A stretch of 64,000 bases of DNA from Hevea brasiliensis (taxonomy: Eukaryota > Streptophyta > Magnoliopsida > Malpighiales > Euphorbiaceae): assembly GCF_030052815.1 (NCBI RefSeq), contig NC_079503.1, positions 60,306,735 to 60,370,734 on the forward strand, given 5' to 3'. Of the stretch, positions 37,056 through 48,603 are shown one piece after another. The translations under genes were made by a program, and so were the position numbers. A model generated the notes under the pieces. The model was not told the DNA's origin and made no database searches. It saw only the letters and a program-made list of their open reading frames with translations. Position 1 is the stretch's first letter. Each line of letters begins with the position of its first letter.

Positions 37056-38390
37056 TCAGGAACTCAATCCATCGCTCTCGTCAAGGTTGAGCTCCTTCTG
37101 GGTTGGCAAGTATTTCAGGCTTTTGTGGTCTGTGTAAATGTAGCACTTTTCACCATACAAGTAATGCCTCCATATCTTCAGTGCGAAGATAATTGCTGCA
37201 AGCTCTAGATCATGGGTAGGGTAATTCTGTTCATGTGGCCTTAGCTGCCTGGAAGCATAAGCGACCACCTTCCCCTCTTGCATCAATACACACCCTAACC
37301 CATTATGTGAGGCATCACTGTAGACCACAAAGTCTTTTCTCGACATCGGCCGTGTTAACACCGTGCCTCTCACAACATAGCCTTCAACTTCTCAAACTGG
37401 TCTAACACTTGTCATTCCAACAAATCGACATTCTTGTGTAACAACTTGGTCATTGGAGCAGCTATTAGGGAAAATCCTTCACAAATCTCTGTAATACCCA
37501 AATAGCCCCAAGAAGCTTCGACTCGCTTGTGTTTCGGGAGGCTTCCATTCCATCATCGCTTCTATTTTCTTGGGATCCACCCTAATCCCATCACCGACAC
37601 TATGTGTCCAAGGAATGCAATCTCATTCACCAAAAGTCACATTTGGACAACTTAGCATACTGACTTCTTTTCTTTCGTGGTTTGCGTAACAATCCTCAAA
37701 TGCTCATCATGTTCTTCCTGGTCTTGGAATACACCAAAATATCATCAATAAAGACCACTACGAACCGATCTAAGTATGGATGGAAGATACGGTTCATAAG
37801 GTCCATGAATGCCGCTGGTGCATTTGTTAGACCAAAGGGCATCACTAGGAACTCATAATGCCCATATCGGGTCCTGAATGCAGTCGTTGGCACATCTGCA
37901 TCCTTCACCCTCAACTGATGATACCCTGATCTGAGATCAATCTTAGAAAATACTCCTGCTCCCTTCAACTGATCAAACAGATCATCAATTCTAGGCAACG
38001 GAGATTTGTTCTTCATAGTCACTTTATTCAATTGCCAGAATCAATACATAGCCTCAAAGTCCCATCCTTCTTCTTCTTTACAAACAGACCTTGAGCTCCC
38101 CATGGTGACACATCGGGTCGTATGAACCCCTTATCCAAAGAATCTTGCAACCGAGTTTTCAACTCCTCAATTCAAGATGGTGCCATCCTATAAGGAGAAA
38201 TCGAAATGGGTGTCAGATCTGCAGTTGTCTCAATAGCAAAGTCGACGTCCCTTTCTGGTGGCAAACCAGGCAACTCTTCAGGAAATACTTCTGGGAAGTC
38301 TCTCACTGTGGGTATGTCACTCAAGTTTGGCTTAGCCTGCCTAGTATCCACCACATGTGCTAGGTAGGCTTCACAGCCTTTTCTCATCAT
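37056..38390 (-). pseudogene. pol: Gypsy C reverse transcriptase and RNase H, frameshifted
   Basis: Reverse transcriptase copies the element RNA and RNase H removes the RNA strand. 38172-38390 is the protease-RT linker and RT start (FPEVFPEELPGLPPERDVDF). 37696-38031 is the RT core with [35 protein letters not shown] and the catalytic FIDDILVYS. 37056-37373 is RNase H with [19 protein letters not shown] and [10 protein letters not shown]. These parts lie in different frames. Single-base losses near 37380-37690 and 38035-38170 separate them, while amino-acid conservation between breaks is high. Some breaks could therefore be sequencing errors and not decay. Confidence 0.92.
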
Positions 38391-39090
38391 TCTTCTTGCA
38401 ACAGTGGCTGAGATGACATTGGACAGGAAATCATCCTTTCACCCACAACCGTAATTTCATTACTCCTGAGTTTTTAGAGAAATCCTCTTCAATTTGTAAT
38501 CAACTATTGCCCGATGACGTGAAAACCACCATTCCCAAAATCACGTCAAACTCATGGAAAGGCAACTCAATCAGTCCGCCAAGAATTCATACTCAATCCT
38601 TAACGGTCAACCCTTGTATACCTTGTTCACCACTACACTGTGGCCTAATGGATTAGTGACCAGAATGTCTTGGTCACTCTCCCCTACTAGTATCCCCCTT
38701 TCTACGGGTAGGTTGATGCAAATATAGGAATGAGTGGATCCTGGATCCACCAATGCATGCACAGGAGTATTGTAGAGGGAGAACGTACCCCTGATGACGT
38801 CCGGGGCATCTTGCTCCTCCTGAGCTCTCAGGGCATAATTTCTAGCAGGTGGTCTGTTATCTGGCCTCTCTGCTGGCTCAGATGTAGGCCTCTAAGATGG
38901 TCCCACAGCTTCGGATTTACCAGACCTTCTACCCCTTGGTGGTGCAGAGCAGTCTGCTCGCTTGTGTTGGAGCAAACAGAGTAGTTCTCGTGGACAATTT
39001 CTCAACCGATGCTCACGACCCACACCTCAAGCAAGCACCAGTCACTCTCCAACACTCCCCCTTATGCCATTTCTGACAATGTGGACACGC
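38391..39090 (-). pseudogene. pol: Gypsy C protease and zinc-knuckle region, broken
   Basis: Aspartic protease cuts the polyprotein. On the minus strand around 38700-38775 the text reads HALVDPGSTHSY, the Gypsy protease active-site motif (Asp-Pro-Gly-Ser-Thr). Upstream, near 39000-39085, two knuckle-like motifs are seen: CPHCQKWHKGEC and then C-L-R-C-G-S, stop, E-H-R-L-R-N-C. Their spacing matches the knuckles of Gypsy G gag. The frame is broken several times by stops and shifts. Confidence 0.75.
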
Positions 39091-40044
39091 AGAAGATGCT
39101 AGGGCTGGTCCCCTGAACCCCATCCCTGGAGAGCTGCCCACTGATGGTGTGGACTGACCTCTCCTAGGGGTGAACTGTGGCCTGCGACCACGAGATCGAC
39201 GACCACCGTGGCTGACCCGAACTCGTGCGAAGGACCCTTAAACTTCTTCCCAAATCCAGGAGCGGAACTAGACTGACCTGGTCCCCTCTTCTGCTGTCTA
39301 TCTCTTCTGGTCTGCTCACTGATTCTTACTTTTTCCACCTTTATTGCAGCTTCCACTAACTTGGTAAATTCTGTGATTCCCAAGGCAGTGAGCTGGATCT
39401 TGATGTTATCATTTAGTCCCTCTTCAAATCTCTTGCATCTTTCACTTCATTAGGGACTATCACCCTTCCATAACGGCTCAATAGGACAATTTCCTTCTCA
39501 TATTCAACATCGACAACCGTCTCGCCTCAAGTTAATAAACTCTCTTCTTCTCTCTTCCAGTATACAAGACCCACATATTTCTTCTTGAATTCGTAGAGGA
39601 AGAAGTCCTGTGTTACTTACAGCTGCACTTCATCGACACATTGTCCCACCACTCATAAGCATCGTCTTGCAAGAAAGAGATGGCGACTTCCGTGTTTTGC
39701 TCGAGTGCAAGTGAAGTTGTTTTAGTACTCACTGCTCTGCTCAACCAATTTCTACCGCAATGCAGTCATCTTCTCTCTTGCCATAGAAGTCCACAGCTCC
39801 AAACTTCCTTAGCCTTTCCAGGTGTGATTTCTGCTGTGGAGCTGGTGGTGGTGGTGGTGGTGCTGGCATTACCCCGTCCATTTGTCTAAAGAAGTCGGCC
39901 ATTTGTTGGAACATGGCCTGTGGAGGCTGAGCAGGCTCTGCTTGAGCTGGCGGAGCAGATTCTCTCATGCCCCCATTCTCATTTCCGCAGTGGAGCATGA
40001 CTCTCCACTTCCTCCTCAACGGCTCTCTGAGATGAAGGGTCCAT
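39091..40044 (-). pseudogene. gag: Gypsy C gag, broken
   Basis: Structural protein of the Gypsy particle. The start at 40044 (Met-Asp-Pro-Ser-Ser) follows a short leader of about 110 bp after the primer-binding site, as in element H. The N-terminal part has a Pro-rich run (APPPPPPAP, near 39860) followed by LERLRKFGAVDFYGKREDD. The middle, near 39400-39740, is scrambled by shifts. The C-terminal helix FTKLVEAAIKVEKVRISEQTRRDRQQKRG lies at 39290-39383. It resembles the gag of H (2916-3128), so the two elements are related. Confidence 0.82.
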
Positions 40045-40154
40045 ATCCTATTCAAAATAAGAAGGATAAACAGATCTGCGTTAGTGTCACCTCAACTCTT
40101 ACAAATGCAATGCATGGTATGGACTCAATCTAGGCCCAGAAACGCCTAAACCGT

Positions 40155-40166
40155 GCTCTGATACCA
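40155..40166 (-). other. Primer-binding site of Gypsy C
   Basis: The minus strand reads TGGTATCAGAGC, a perfect match to the initiator tRNA-Met complement, 5 bp inside the LTR edge at 40172. Confidence 0.92.
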
Positions 40167-41789
40167 CTAAATGTGACACCCCTTACCCGTGTACAGTATA
40201 CCCGAGTAAGTAATGCCACACGGTGTACCGGCACACTCTAATGTTCCTCAATTAATTTATATCATGCTTTTGCATATAATTTATGAAATACAATTTATTT
40301 AAACCATTTATCAAAAGTATCGTTCATTTAAGGTTCCGAAAATTTTAAAGAAAATTCGGCGGAGTACCGGCTAAAAATGGAGAAAACCGTTCTTCGGAAC
40401 CTGTTAAAAACACTTCCAATATTTTTATTCCATCGTCTCAAACTCCAATATCCAAAATCTCAACAATATTTCTCAATAGCAAATTCTCAATAATCTTTTC
40501 ATTTCACAAACATCCATTTCTCATATACAAGCGATAAATACATGCTCAAATTTTGCATTCATAGTCATAACTTTCATTATTTACATGGACATCAAAATAT
40601 ATTACATGAGTTCAAATACATATGAAAAAGTAAAAATCTGCTACAAAATATCAAAATGACAAAATGACACCTAGTGCCCTACCAATGCACCGCAGTAGTG
40701 AGGTGACACGGACATCGCGCAGAATCGCAGGATGGACTCACCCACCGTGGTCTACTGGGCTCACGATCGATCTCCAGCACTACGCTGCGTGGCAACAGCA
40801 ACGCGCTAAGCAATAATGCTTAGTGGTGCAATAATAAAATAACAAGAAATAACATATATAAATATGTATTGCATGTACATGTTTTGTTTGTCATGTATTT
40901 GTATATCCTTTCATTTATTTCTTCTACATTGCTCATTTTCATTCATTTGGTTGCCCAAGTAACCTACACTAGACGCATCGGATCGATAACGGGTAAACCG
41001 CACCGGGTATCTAGTACCTCGCCGCCACACCATCGGTCGATATGCATCACCTAGTGTGCAATGTAACTACCAAGTCAGAATAATCTCAGGCACAAGGCCA
41101 AGTCTCAATGCAAAGTCAGAATGGCTAAAAGCCATGAAATCACAGAATGGCATTTTTGCCATGTGCAGTACTACTAACTGAACCCTATTGGCATGCCAAA
41201 CTATCCAAACCAATCTTGTTAGGTATACTAGGGCATTTGAAACTTTTAAATTCTTCAATTTGTGAATTTCAAATTTTTGGTGTCACTATTCATCATTGGT
41301 CAACAAAAATGTTGACTTTTAGAATAAAAATGTGTACATTGACTTTGGCACTCCCAACATACCACATTTGGTGTTTAAAACTTGTTGGCATTAAGTGTTA
41401 ATACCATTCCAAAGTGTAACTCAACACAAGCAGAATTTTCAGTTTTGGTGAGTCAACTTCACTGTTCAATTGGACACTGTTACTGTACGAATTTGAAGAA
41501 ATGTAAAACATGAAAGTTGTTCCTTATTTTGTCTAGTTGAATTTCTTTTTTTGAATCACTCCATTTTGAGTTTTGTAGCTCTAGATATGGTCCAAAGACC
41601 CAAGCTGGCCGAATGTGCATTCTGCAGAAAATTACCATATCTACAGTGCATGAACAGTAACTAGAGTCACTTGGTTGGATGGGTTCTGGCCATAATTTGG
41701 GGTAGATTCCTTCATGAAAGTTGTTTTTCTATGTCTTAACTTGTTTCTGTAAAAATTTCAGGTCAATTGACCAAATCTACAGTGAGTTA

Positions 41790-41822
41790 TGGCCAAATGA
41801 ACAGTTACTGTTCATTTGGCCA
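41790..41822. other. Perfect hairpin in 5' LTR of Gypsy C
   Basis: Same 15-bp arms and TTA loop as 33852-33884. It lies next to GAGTTATGGCC, a block shared by several Gypsy LTRs of the window. Confidence 0.75.
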
Positions 41823-42221
41823 ATTCTGCAGATTCAGTTTCAGGGTTCCGGATTGGGGCCAAGTTTTGGTCCTCTTGCTTTGGTCCTTTGGGCATGGTTT
41901 CTTCAGCAAAAATGTGCCATTATAAACCTAGTTTCATGTCCAATTGGCCAAACACCAATTGGACTAACACAGCCAAAGTTATGGCTGTGTAATTGGACTG
42001 AATTTTTAGTCACCATTCTGCACACTCTAGGCAGCACACACCTTCCCTTTGCCATGCTTCATTCCAGTCCCAATTAAGGTCAAATTCCTTCAAATGGTCA
42101 CTAATTGACCATTAGGATGTACTTTAACAGTTTCATAAGCCAAGCTAATTTTTACTTCCCAAAACCCTAGCTTCACAATATAATTTCTACAAGGTGCCTT
42201 AGTTAGCATACCAATTCATCA

Positions 42222-42223
<2 letters not shown>

Positions 42224-42282
<59 letters not shown>
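42224..42282. repeat. TA microsatellite, 59 bp
   Basis: Alternating TA run, about twice as long as its partner at 34286-34314 in the other LTR of the same element. Confidence 0.9.
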
Positions 42283-42284
<2 letters not shown>

Positions 42285-43322
42285 TCAACATCATTTTTAG
42301 TCCACTTTAAGACCAACAAAACACTTATTCCTATACCTTCAATAGGGCTGCCGAATTCTATATTGAACATACACATGAGTTTGGTTCATTTCATTCACAA
42401 ATACTTGTTGGTTTCAAGTCCTTAACATAGAAATTAAAAGTTTTAAGTGTATATATGCACTAACCTCAAGTGGCAGAATTTTTCCAAGCCCTAAACTTCA
42501 ATTTCCTTCCTCTTGTTAGCTGCCAAGAGCTTTTTCTAGGTGCTAGGCAAATTTTAGTGAAGCTAGGTTATGATTTTATGGTGGAAACAAAGGAGAAATT
42601 AAGCTTTTGATGGCACATCAATGGAGGGTGTATGGGAGTGATTTCGGCTGCACTAAGGAGAGAAGGATGGCTGCTGAAATTTTGTTGAATTTGGTCTTCT
42701 CTTATCTCTTTTAATAGTTAGTCAAATAATGGCTTAAGTGTGATTGGTTGAAAATTATAAATGACATCACATTGATGTCATAAATTGCATTTTATTGATT
42801 TTTCTTCTCTTTTCTCCACTACTCATTTCCAATTTCATTTTTAGTAATGTTTATTCATATTTTATGTCATATTAATTATTTACTCAACTGGACAAGTCGG
42901 CCAAAAATCACCTCTGAAGGCGAAATGACCAAAATGCCCTCCGTTTGGCTTAACGGGTCAAAATTGTCTGTACCGATTGAAAAATTTTTCTAGGTATTTT
43001 CTTGGCATTCTAATGCCATGGGAACCTCAGTAACCCTTCTCTGGAGTCCCAAAAATTATTTTACAATTTTTCCCCTGGGTCTAGGGCTCCTCGTTGCGAG
43101 AACCGCAACTTCCCTCCGGTTACCCATCGCTAGGGCACCGGCTCATTTTACTTGGTTGTATTTTATTTCTAAAATTTTTACTAAGTGTTTCTTATTAATA
43201 TTTGAGTTAATTATGATTCCCGACTTTAATTTAAATATTTTTCCGGACGTTCTAGCTGTCCGGACCGACACCGGTCACCAGAACAGTAGAATGTACGGAG
43301 TGGTTACCGGGAGGGTGTTACA

Positions 43323-46300
43323 ACATGGGATTTTAAAAACTTTTCTTACTTCTTTTACAGTGGTGAGTACTATTTACAGGTGTTAAAAACCTTTTTGATC
43401 TGAAGTGATAGAACTAACACATTTGATTTATTTGGAATTTCTGTAAAAATTTTGGCAGAATGCCATCTGTATTTTGGATAAAATAGTTCTTCAGAAAACC
43501 TGTAAAAAGCACTTCAATTATTTTCCAAATCTCAACTCCAACATTTTTCTCAATACAACATATTTCTCAACTCAAATCCACAGTGATTTTTCAAAAGCTG
43601 GGATATAGGAAATATAATACAATTTTTTACAAGTCAAAATAACTCATAATTATTTTACAACCTCAAGTTACAATTTGAATTTACAACTGCTCAAACCAAA
43701 ACAATATGTACATACAGTGGTCATACATTACAGTACAAAATGCAAAAAGCGGTATACTCGTTATACCCGAAAAATCTCTCGCTGGAGGTACTAGTAGCCT
43801 AGTCTGCACGCTCTGTCTCTGCCTACTGCGATAAAGAATAAAGCTATCACGAGACAATGTCTCAGTGGTGCACAACATTAACCAAATACAACTTTAAATC
43901 ACAACTCATAAACCATATAAATAGTGGATACGTAAAACCATAGTTAAATTCAAGATAATGAATGTCATAAGGAATTTAAACTCCCATTCACAAATTATCA
44001 AAATTCATAATAACACAATTTAGTCAAATATTTTAAGAATACCGTATTGCCAATTCATACACAATTTGATCAAATTACTGAATAACACAGTGTTGTCGAT
44101 CAATATCACAATTTGATCAAATAACTGAATAATATCGTTTTGCAAATCAATAACACAATTTGATCAAATAACTGAATAATATCATTTTGCAAATCAATAA
44201 CACAATTCGATCAAATAACTGAATAATATCGTTTTGCAAATCAATAACATAATTCGATCAAATAACTGAATAATATCGTTTTGCAAATCAATAATACAAT
44301 TCGATCAAATAACTGAATAATACAGTGTTGCCAATTAATATCACAATTCGATCAAATAATTGAAGAATACAGTGTTGCCAATTAATATCACAATTTAAGC
44401 CATGACACAATTTTTCCGTACATGCCGTGTTGTACACCACGACAAGACATACTCACCCCAATAATCGAAATCAATGAGGGAGGAAGCTAGCTATATAATG
44501 AGAACTCATCCACACTCACCTCAGACTGACAAGTCAAAGAGGGAGGAACATAATCATACTCACCCCATACTGATAAGTCAAAGAGGGAGGAATAATCACA
44601 CTCACCCCATTAATGGAGGAGGAACATAGTATCAGTGTCATGCCAATTGTGAGTCAAAACAATTCCAACATTTTATTCAAATGATCCGTAAGAATTCAAT
44701 AACTTTCCAAAGTTATAATTTCATTCACAAAATGGCAACACAATTCGTAATTCACTTCAATTTCCACAAAAACCATTTACAGTGCTTTTCAATCAATGAG
44801 TATCCATCAATACCATTCAAACAATTTTTCACAGTTTCAAACCATTCACAATGTTTTTCAATCAATAAGTGTCCATCAAACACATTTCCACAATTTAAAA
44901 CAATAATATACAAATAGTCAATATTTATTTCAATTGAAAAATTCAAGAGAAATAGTTGTTGTGCACAAACCTCTGATATTTGTCTCCTGGTCCTGACTCA
45001 GTATTTCTTTCCCTTTTGCTGAGTCCTTGTTAACTGAGAAACACAATTTGAAGTGTTTCAGTGCTAAATTAATTTACCTCTAACGATAATGTTCGCTAAA
45101 CAATTCACTGAATACCTTTATTTGTTAAATCACCTAATATACCGACCCTCGATGTTTTCTAGGTAAATTAGATTTTAGTGTCATTAATATGTCACACTCG
45201 ATAGGGTTTTAGGTTTGGTACGTTTTGCCAAACTCGTTTCCTTGTTTAGTGCATTTTAATGCAACTTGCTGGATTCCGGAATACTAGTTTGACCTAGCCG
45301 GACGACCTAGTTCCCTCGATTTTCGGGTTTCGGTCAAAACTACAAACTTGTAGATCTATGTCTTATGGACCGCGGTGCAAAATTTTAGGTCAATCCGAGT
45401 TAATTAGACCAAGTTATGGTCATTATACTATTGCTGGTCAAATGGTATCAAATTAGGTCATTTTTAGGTCAATTTGGTCAACTTTGGTTCGGCCAGTTTT
45501 TGGACCAGAACTTGTGCAAGCTTTTTGACTTGATTATGGTCATTTCTGGGCTTTTGTGTCTTCATAAGACTTGTAGGTATGGGTCTTAAATATTCATGGT
45601 TAAAATTTCAGGTCAATTGGACCTGTTTTGAGTGAGTTATGGCCTAAACACTCACTGCTGCCCAATTGGTCATTTTTCAGGTCCTAATTGCACCTAATCC
45701 GAATTGGTCATTTTCTTAGGTCACCTTGCAAGCAGAATTTTGGTATGCTTTCTCAATGAAAGTTGGCACATTTTGTGCCTAGTTCCACCTCCAATTGGTC
45801 TCATACCAATTGAGGTTACACATTTAAACTTATTGGCTAAAATGTACACTGCCCTTGGTTACTTTGCTTAACACACATCAATTACACACATTTACCTTGC
45901 AATATGTTTACTTTCCTACCAAATCTGTTTTGGTACATTACCAAAAACACATTCCCCTTTACATTAACATCATTTTGGGCAGATTACAATTATCCTCAAT
46001 ACACCAATTAACACTCAATTTACAAGTTCTAAGTACAATCACATACACACCTAACCATTACAAATTTTTGCATATACTTTACACAACAAGTTCATATACA
46101 TATCCATCAATCCTTCTATGTCAATATTCTGCCAACACTTCCATGAATACATACATTTATTCAAGTGTCCCCAAGCTACCGAAAATCTTCTTCAACACCA
46201 AATTGTCCTACAATTCATCAATTCCCATCCAAGTGCCAAAAATCACCATATAAATATGAAGTAATTCACTAGGTTTATTAAATCATCATAACTAACATAA

Positions 46301-47351
46301 TTCTCATCAAATATATGTACAATTACTTCATCAATACATGATTACATGGCTGCCCAAAAATGGATATCTCAATACTCTTCAAACTTAAAAATTTCCTTCA
46401 CAAAACCAACACCCATAACATGTATACAAAGTTTATCAAAGAAATCTTCAAAAATGCTAACTTACCTTATGGTTGGAGCTTATTAAACCTTGCTTAAACT
46501 TCTTAAATTTGATATCAAACTCTTCCTTGTGATGTGTAGACAAACTTTAATGAAGAACCCTAGGTGATTGGAGTTGAAATGGAGGAGTGCATGGAGCTTG
46601 ATTGAAAAATGGCCATGGAGGATTTTGGGGAGTTTTTCATTCACGGCAAATGGAGGTTTCAATGTTGAAGATGATCTTTTAGTGGAGCAATCTGCCCACT
46701 TATGCTTATTTTTAATTCATTTTATGATTCTTAGTGGTCCACTTACTTACTTTAAATCATATAATATGTTGAATTTTCACTTATTCCACATTAAAACCTT
46801 CATTTTTGCTATTTACTTTAGGTACCACTAAACTAATTTTTCATTTTATTTTCTAAGTGTAATATTATTTATTTTTAATGGACATTTAGGTCAAAAGACA
46901 ATTCGGGATGTCAAATGACCATAATGCCCCTGTTCGGGTTGCATTCCCGATTTTTCGGTAATACCGGGTTTTGTCTGTTTTTCGATTTCTCACTTTTCTT
47001 TGTACTAATTATTTAATTTTTCTTTGATATTTCTAATGATATTTATTCTTCAACAAGGGTCTATTTAAGTCCCAAAAAATGTTTTCCAGGGTTCCCCGCA
47101 GTCCGTATTAGTCAACGGTCCACGCCGTGGTTTCCTGCAAGGTCACCCATCGCTAGGGTTTTCGGCTCGCTTAACTTGGTTACATTTCTTTGCTATGATT
47201 TTTCCTTTGTTTTTCTTGTATTTTCTTTTCTTGTATTTCATTATTTATGTCTCCTCATTCATATTGAAGTGTGGTTCTAGGCATCCTAGCTGTCCGAACA
47301 GCACTGGTCACCGGAACAGCAGAACGCACTACCAAACTTAGGGGTGTTACA
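43323..47351 (-). mobile_element. Gypsy LTR D, inserted in Copia E and cut by Gypsy C
   Basis: Minus-orientation LTR of about 4.0 kb ending GGGGTGTTACA at 47351, after which the Copia E integrase text begins (TGCAA, 47352-47356, is the expected target copy). Its left side starts inside the LTR, with ACATGGGATTTTAAAAAC matching a position about 100 bp into solo LTR K. Gypsy C therefore interrupted it, and its first ~100 bp plus left flank were lost in the deletion at 32436/32437. No internal coding sequence is present. It is longer than K mainly because of a tandem array at 44002-44396. Open frames of up to 132 codons inside have no recognisable domain. Confidence 0.85.
44002..44396 (-). repeat. 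47-bp tandem repeat inside LTR D
   Basis: About eight units of 45-49 bp with the core CAATTTGATCAAATAACTGA followed by ATATCGTTTTGC or ACAGTGTTGCC. The equivalent place in LTR J (near 190-240) has about one unit, so the array expanded within this LTR lineage. Confidence 0.88.
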
Positions 47352-48603
47352 TGCAAATCCCCAAAAGAAGATTGGCATATCAGTATAGCTCATCATACTA
47401 CGTACCATATCCAATAGGGTACGATTTCTCCTTTCAGATACACCATTCAGTTGTGGCGTTCCTGGAGGAGTCAGCTGAGAAACAATGCCATGCTCTCTCA
47501 TGTATTCATCAAATTCAGTACTCAAATATTCACCTCCGTGATCTGATCGAAGAGCTTTAATACTCTTTCCTGTTTGATTTTCTACTTCAGATTTAAATTC
47601 TTTGAACTTTTCAAAAGATTCATGTTTGTATTTCATCAAATACAAATACCCAAACCTTGATTTATCATCAGTAAAGGTAATAAAATAATGAAAATCCCCT
47701 CTAGCCATTTCTTTAAATGGACCACATACATCACAATGTATTAGCTCCAAAATATTTTCAGCTCTTAGCCCTTGTCCAACAAAGGGAGATCTAGTCATTT
47801 TGCCCTGAAGGCAAGATTCACAAGTTGGAGTAGGCTCAGAGCCCAATGAGGATAGAATCCCTATTTTCTCCAGTTTTGCAATCCTATCTTCTGCAACATT
47901 ACATAACCTTAAGTGCCAAATATATTTTGAACTTGAGTTGGTTTTCACCATGGCATTGCATTCATTTATATTGCTATACTCTGGGCAGTGGAAACAATTT
48001 CTTACTGGCAATGGAAACACTTTCCTGTTGGTAATGGAAACACTTTTCTGTTGGCAGTGGAAACACTTTCCTGTGCCTCCATCAGCTTTAGTCTTCCTTT
48101 TCTGTTTAGCTATTTTCTTGGAAGGACCAGGAATCTGAGGTTTCTTTTTCTTATTGCCCTTCTTCTTGTTGGACTTTCCAGCAGAAGAAGATGCAATCAA
48201 AGCTACCTCTTTTCCTTTATTGCCCGGCATATTCTTTTGGGAAATAAACAGCATGTTGAGTAAACCAACTAAGGTGCATTCCTGTTTAGTCATATGGAAA
48301 TTTTTCACAAAATTCCCAAAAGACTCAGAAAGGGACTAAAGGATCAAATCCGTTTGTAGTTGGAAATCCATGTTGAAGTCAAGATGTTCCAACTGCTCAA
48401 TCAGCCGAATCATCTTGTGGACATGAACCCCAACATTCTGTCCCTCGGACATCCTCATACAGAATAGCTGTCTAGATATCTCATACCTAGCATTCCTGTT
48501 GTGCTCACCATACAACTCTTGTAGGTGAAGGAGGATCTCACTCGCACTCTACATGTTCTCTTGTTGCTTCTGTAACTCATTACTCATGGAAGCAAGCATG
48601 TAA
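47352..48603 (-). pseudogene. gag-pol: Copia E gag (3' part) to integrase, protease missing
   Basis: Continuation of the Copia E polyprotein that starts at 58825 and is split by Copia I. 48309-48603 is gag with shifted frames and a stop at 48338-48340 (CAG to TAG). Then come the Lys-rich region, half a zinc knuckle with four 23-bp repeats (47982-48075), and a direct join to the pre-integrase zinc finger (HLRLCNVAED, CESCLQGK). The integrase core (SDVCGP seen as CDVCGP, FTDDKSRFG, RSDHGGEY) runs to SERRNRTLLDMV and stops at 47352, where LTR D is inserted. RT and RNase H of E are not in the window. The protease is missing exactly as in Copia B. Confidence 0.9.
47982..48075 (-). repeat. Four tandem 23-bp repeats at the protease deletion (Copia E)
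   Basis: Same unit, copy number and junctions as 27684-27777 in Copia B, with a few substitutions. Copia I has a single unit, an intact knuckle and a protease at this place. Confidence 0.87.

Larger units (their letters stand above)
32437..43322 (-). mobile_element. Gypsy C, chromovirus with two LTRs
   Basis: Minus-strand Ty3/Gypsy element: 5' LTR 40172-43322, primer-binding site 40155-40166, gag-pol 40044-35367, polypurine tract near 35356-35366, 3' LTR 32437-35355 lacking its first ~205 bp. The two LTRs are nearly identical by eye, so insertion was fairly recent. On the right it breaks into LTR D (43323 onward), with ACATG (43323-43327) as the expected target copy. The left target copy was lost in the deletion at 32436/32437. 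A C-terminal chromodomain places it among chromoviruses, probably the Tekay/Del type. Confidence 0.92.
40172..43322 (-). repeat. 5' LTR of Gypsy C
   Basis: 3151 bp, from TGTGACACCCCTTACCC to GGGAGGGTGTTACA, minus orientation. It is the complete partner of 32437-35355. Local discordances with the other LTR are concentrated at 40683-40800 and 40975-41070, around CAG/CTG and CG-rich motifs. Confidence 0.94.

Noticed and set aside
45855..46253. 132-codon open frame in LTR D
   Set aside because: Low-complexity Thr/Tyr/His-rich product of an AC-rich LTR stretch; no domain and no counterpart in K or J.
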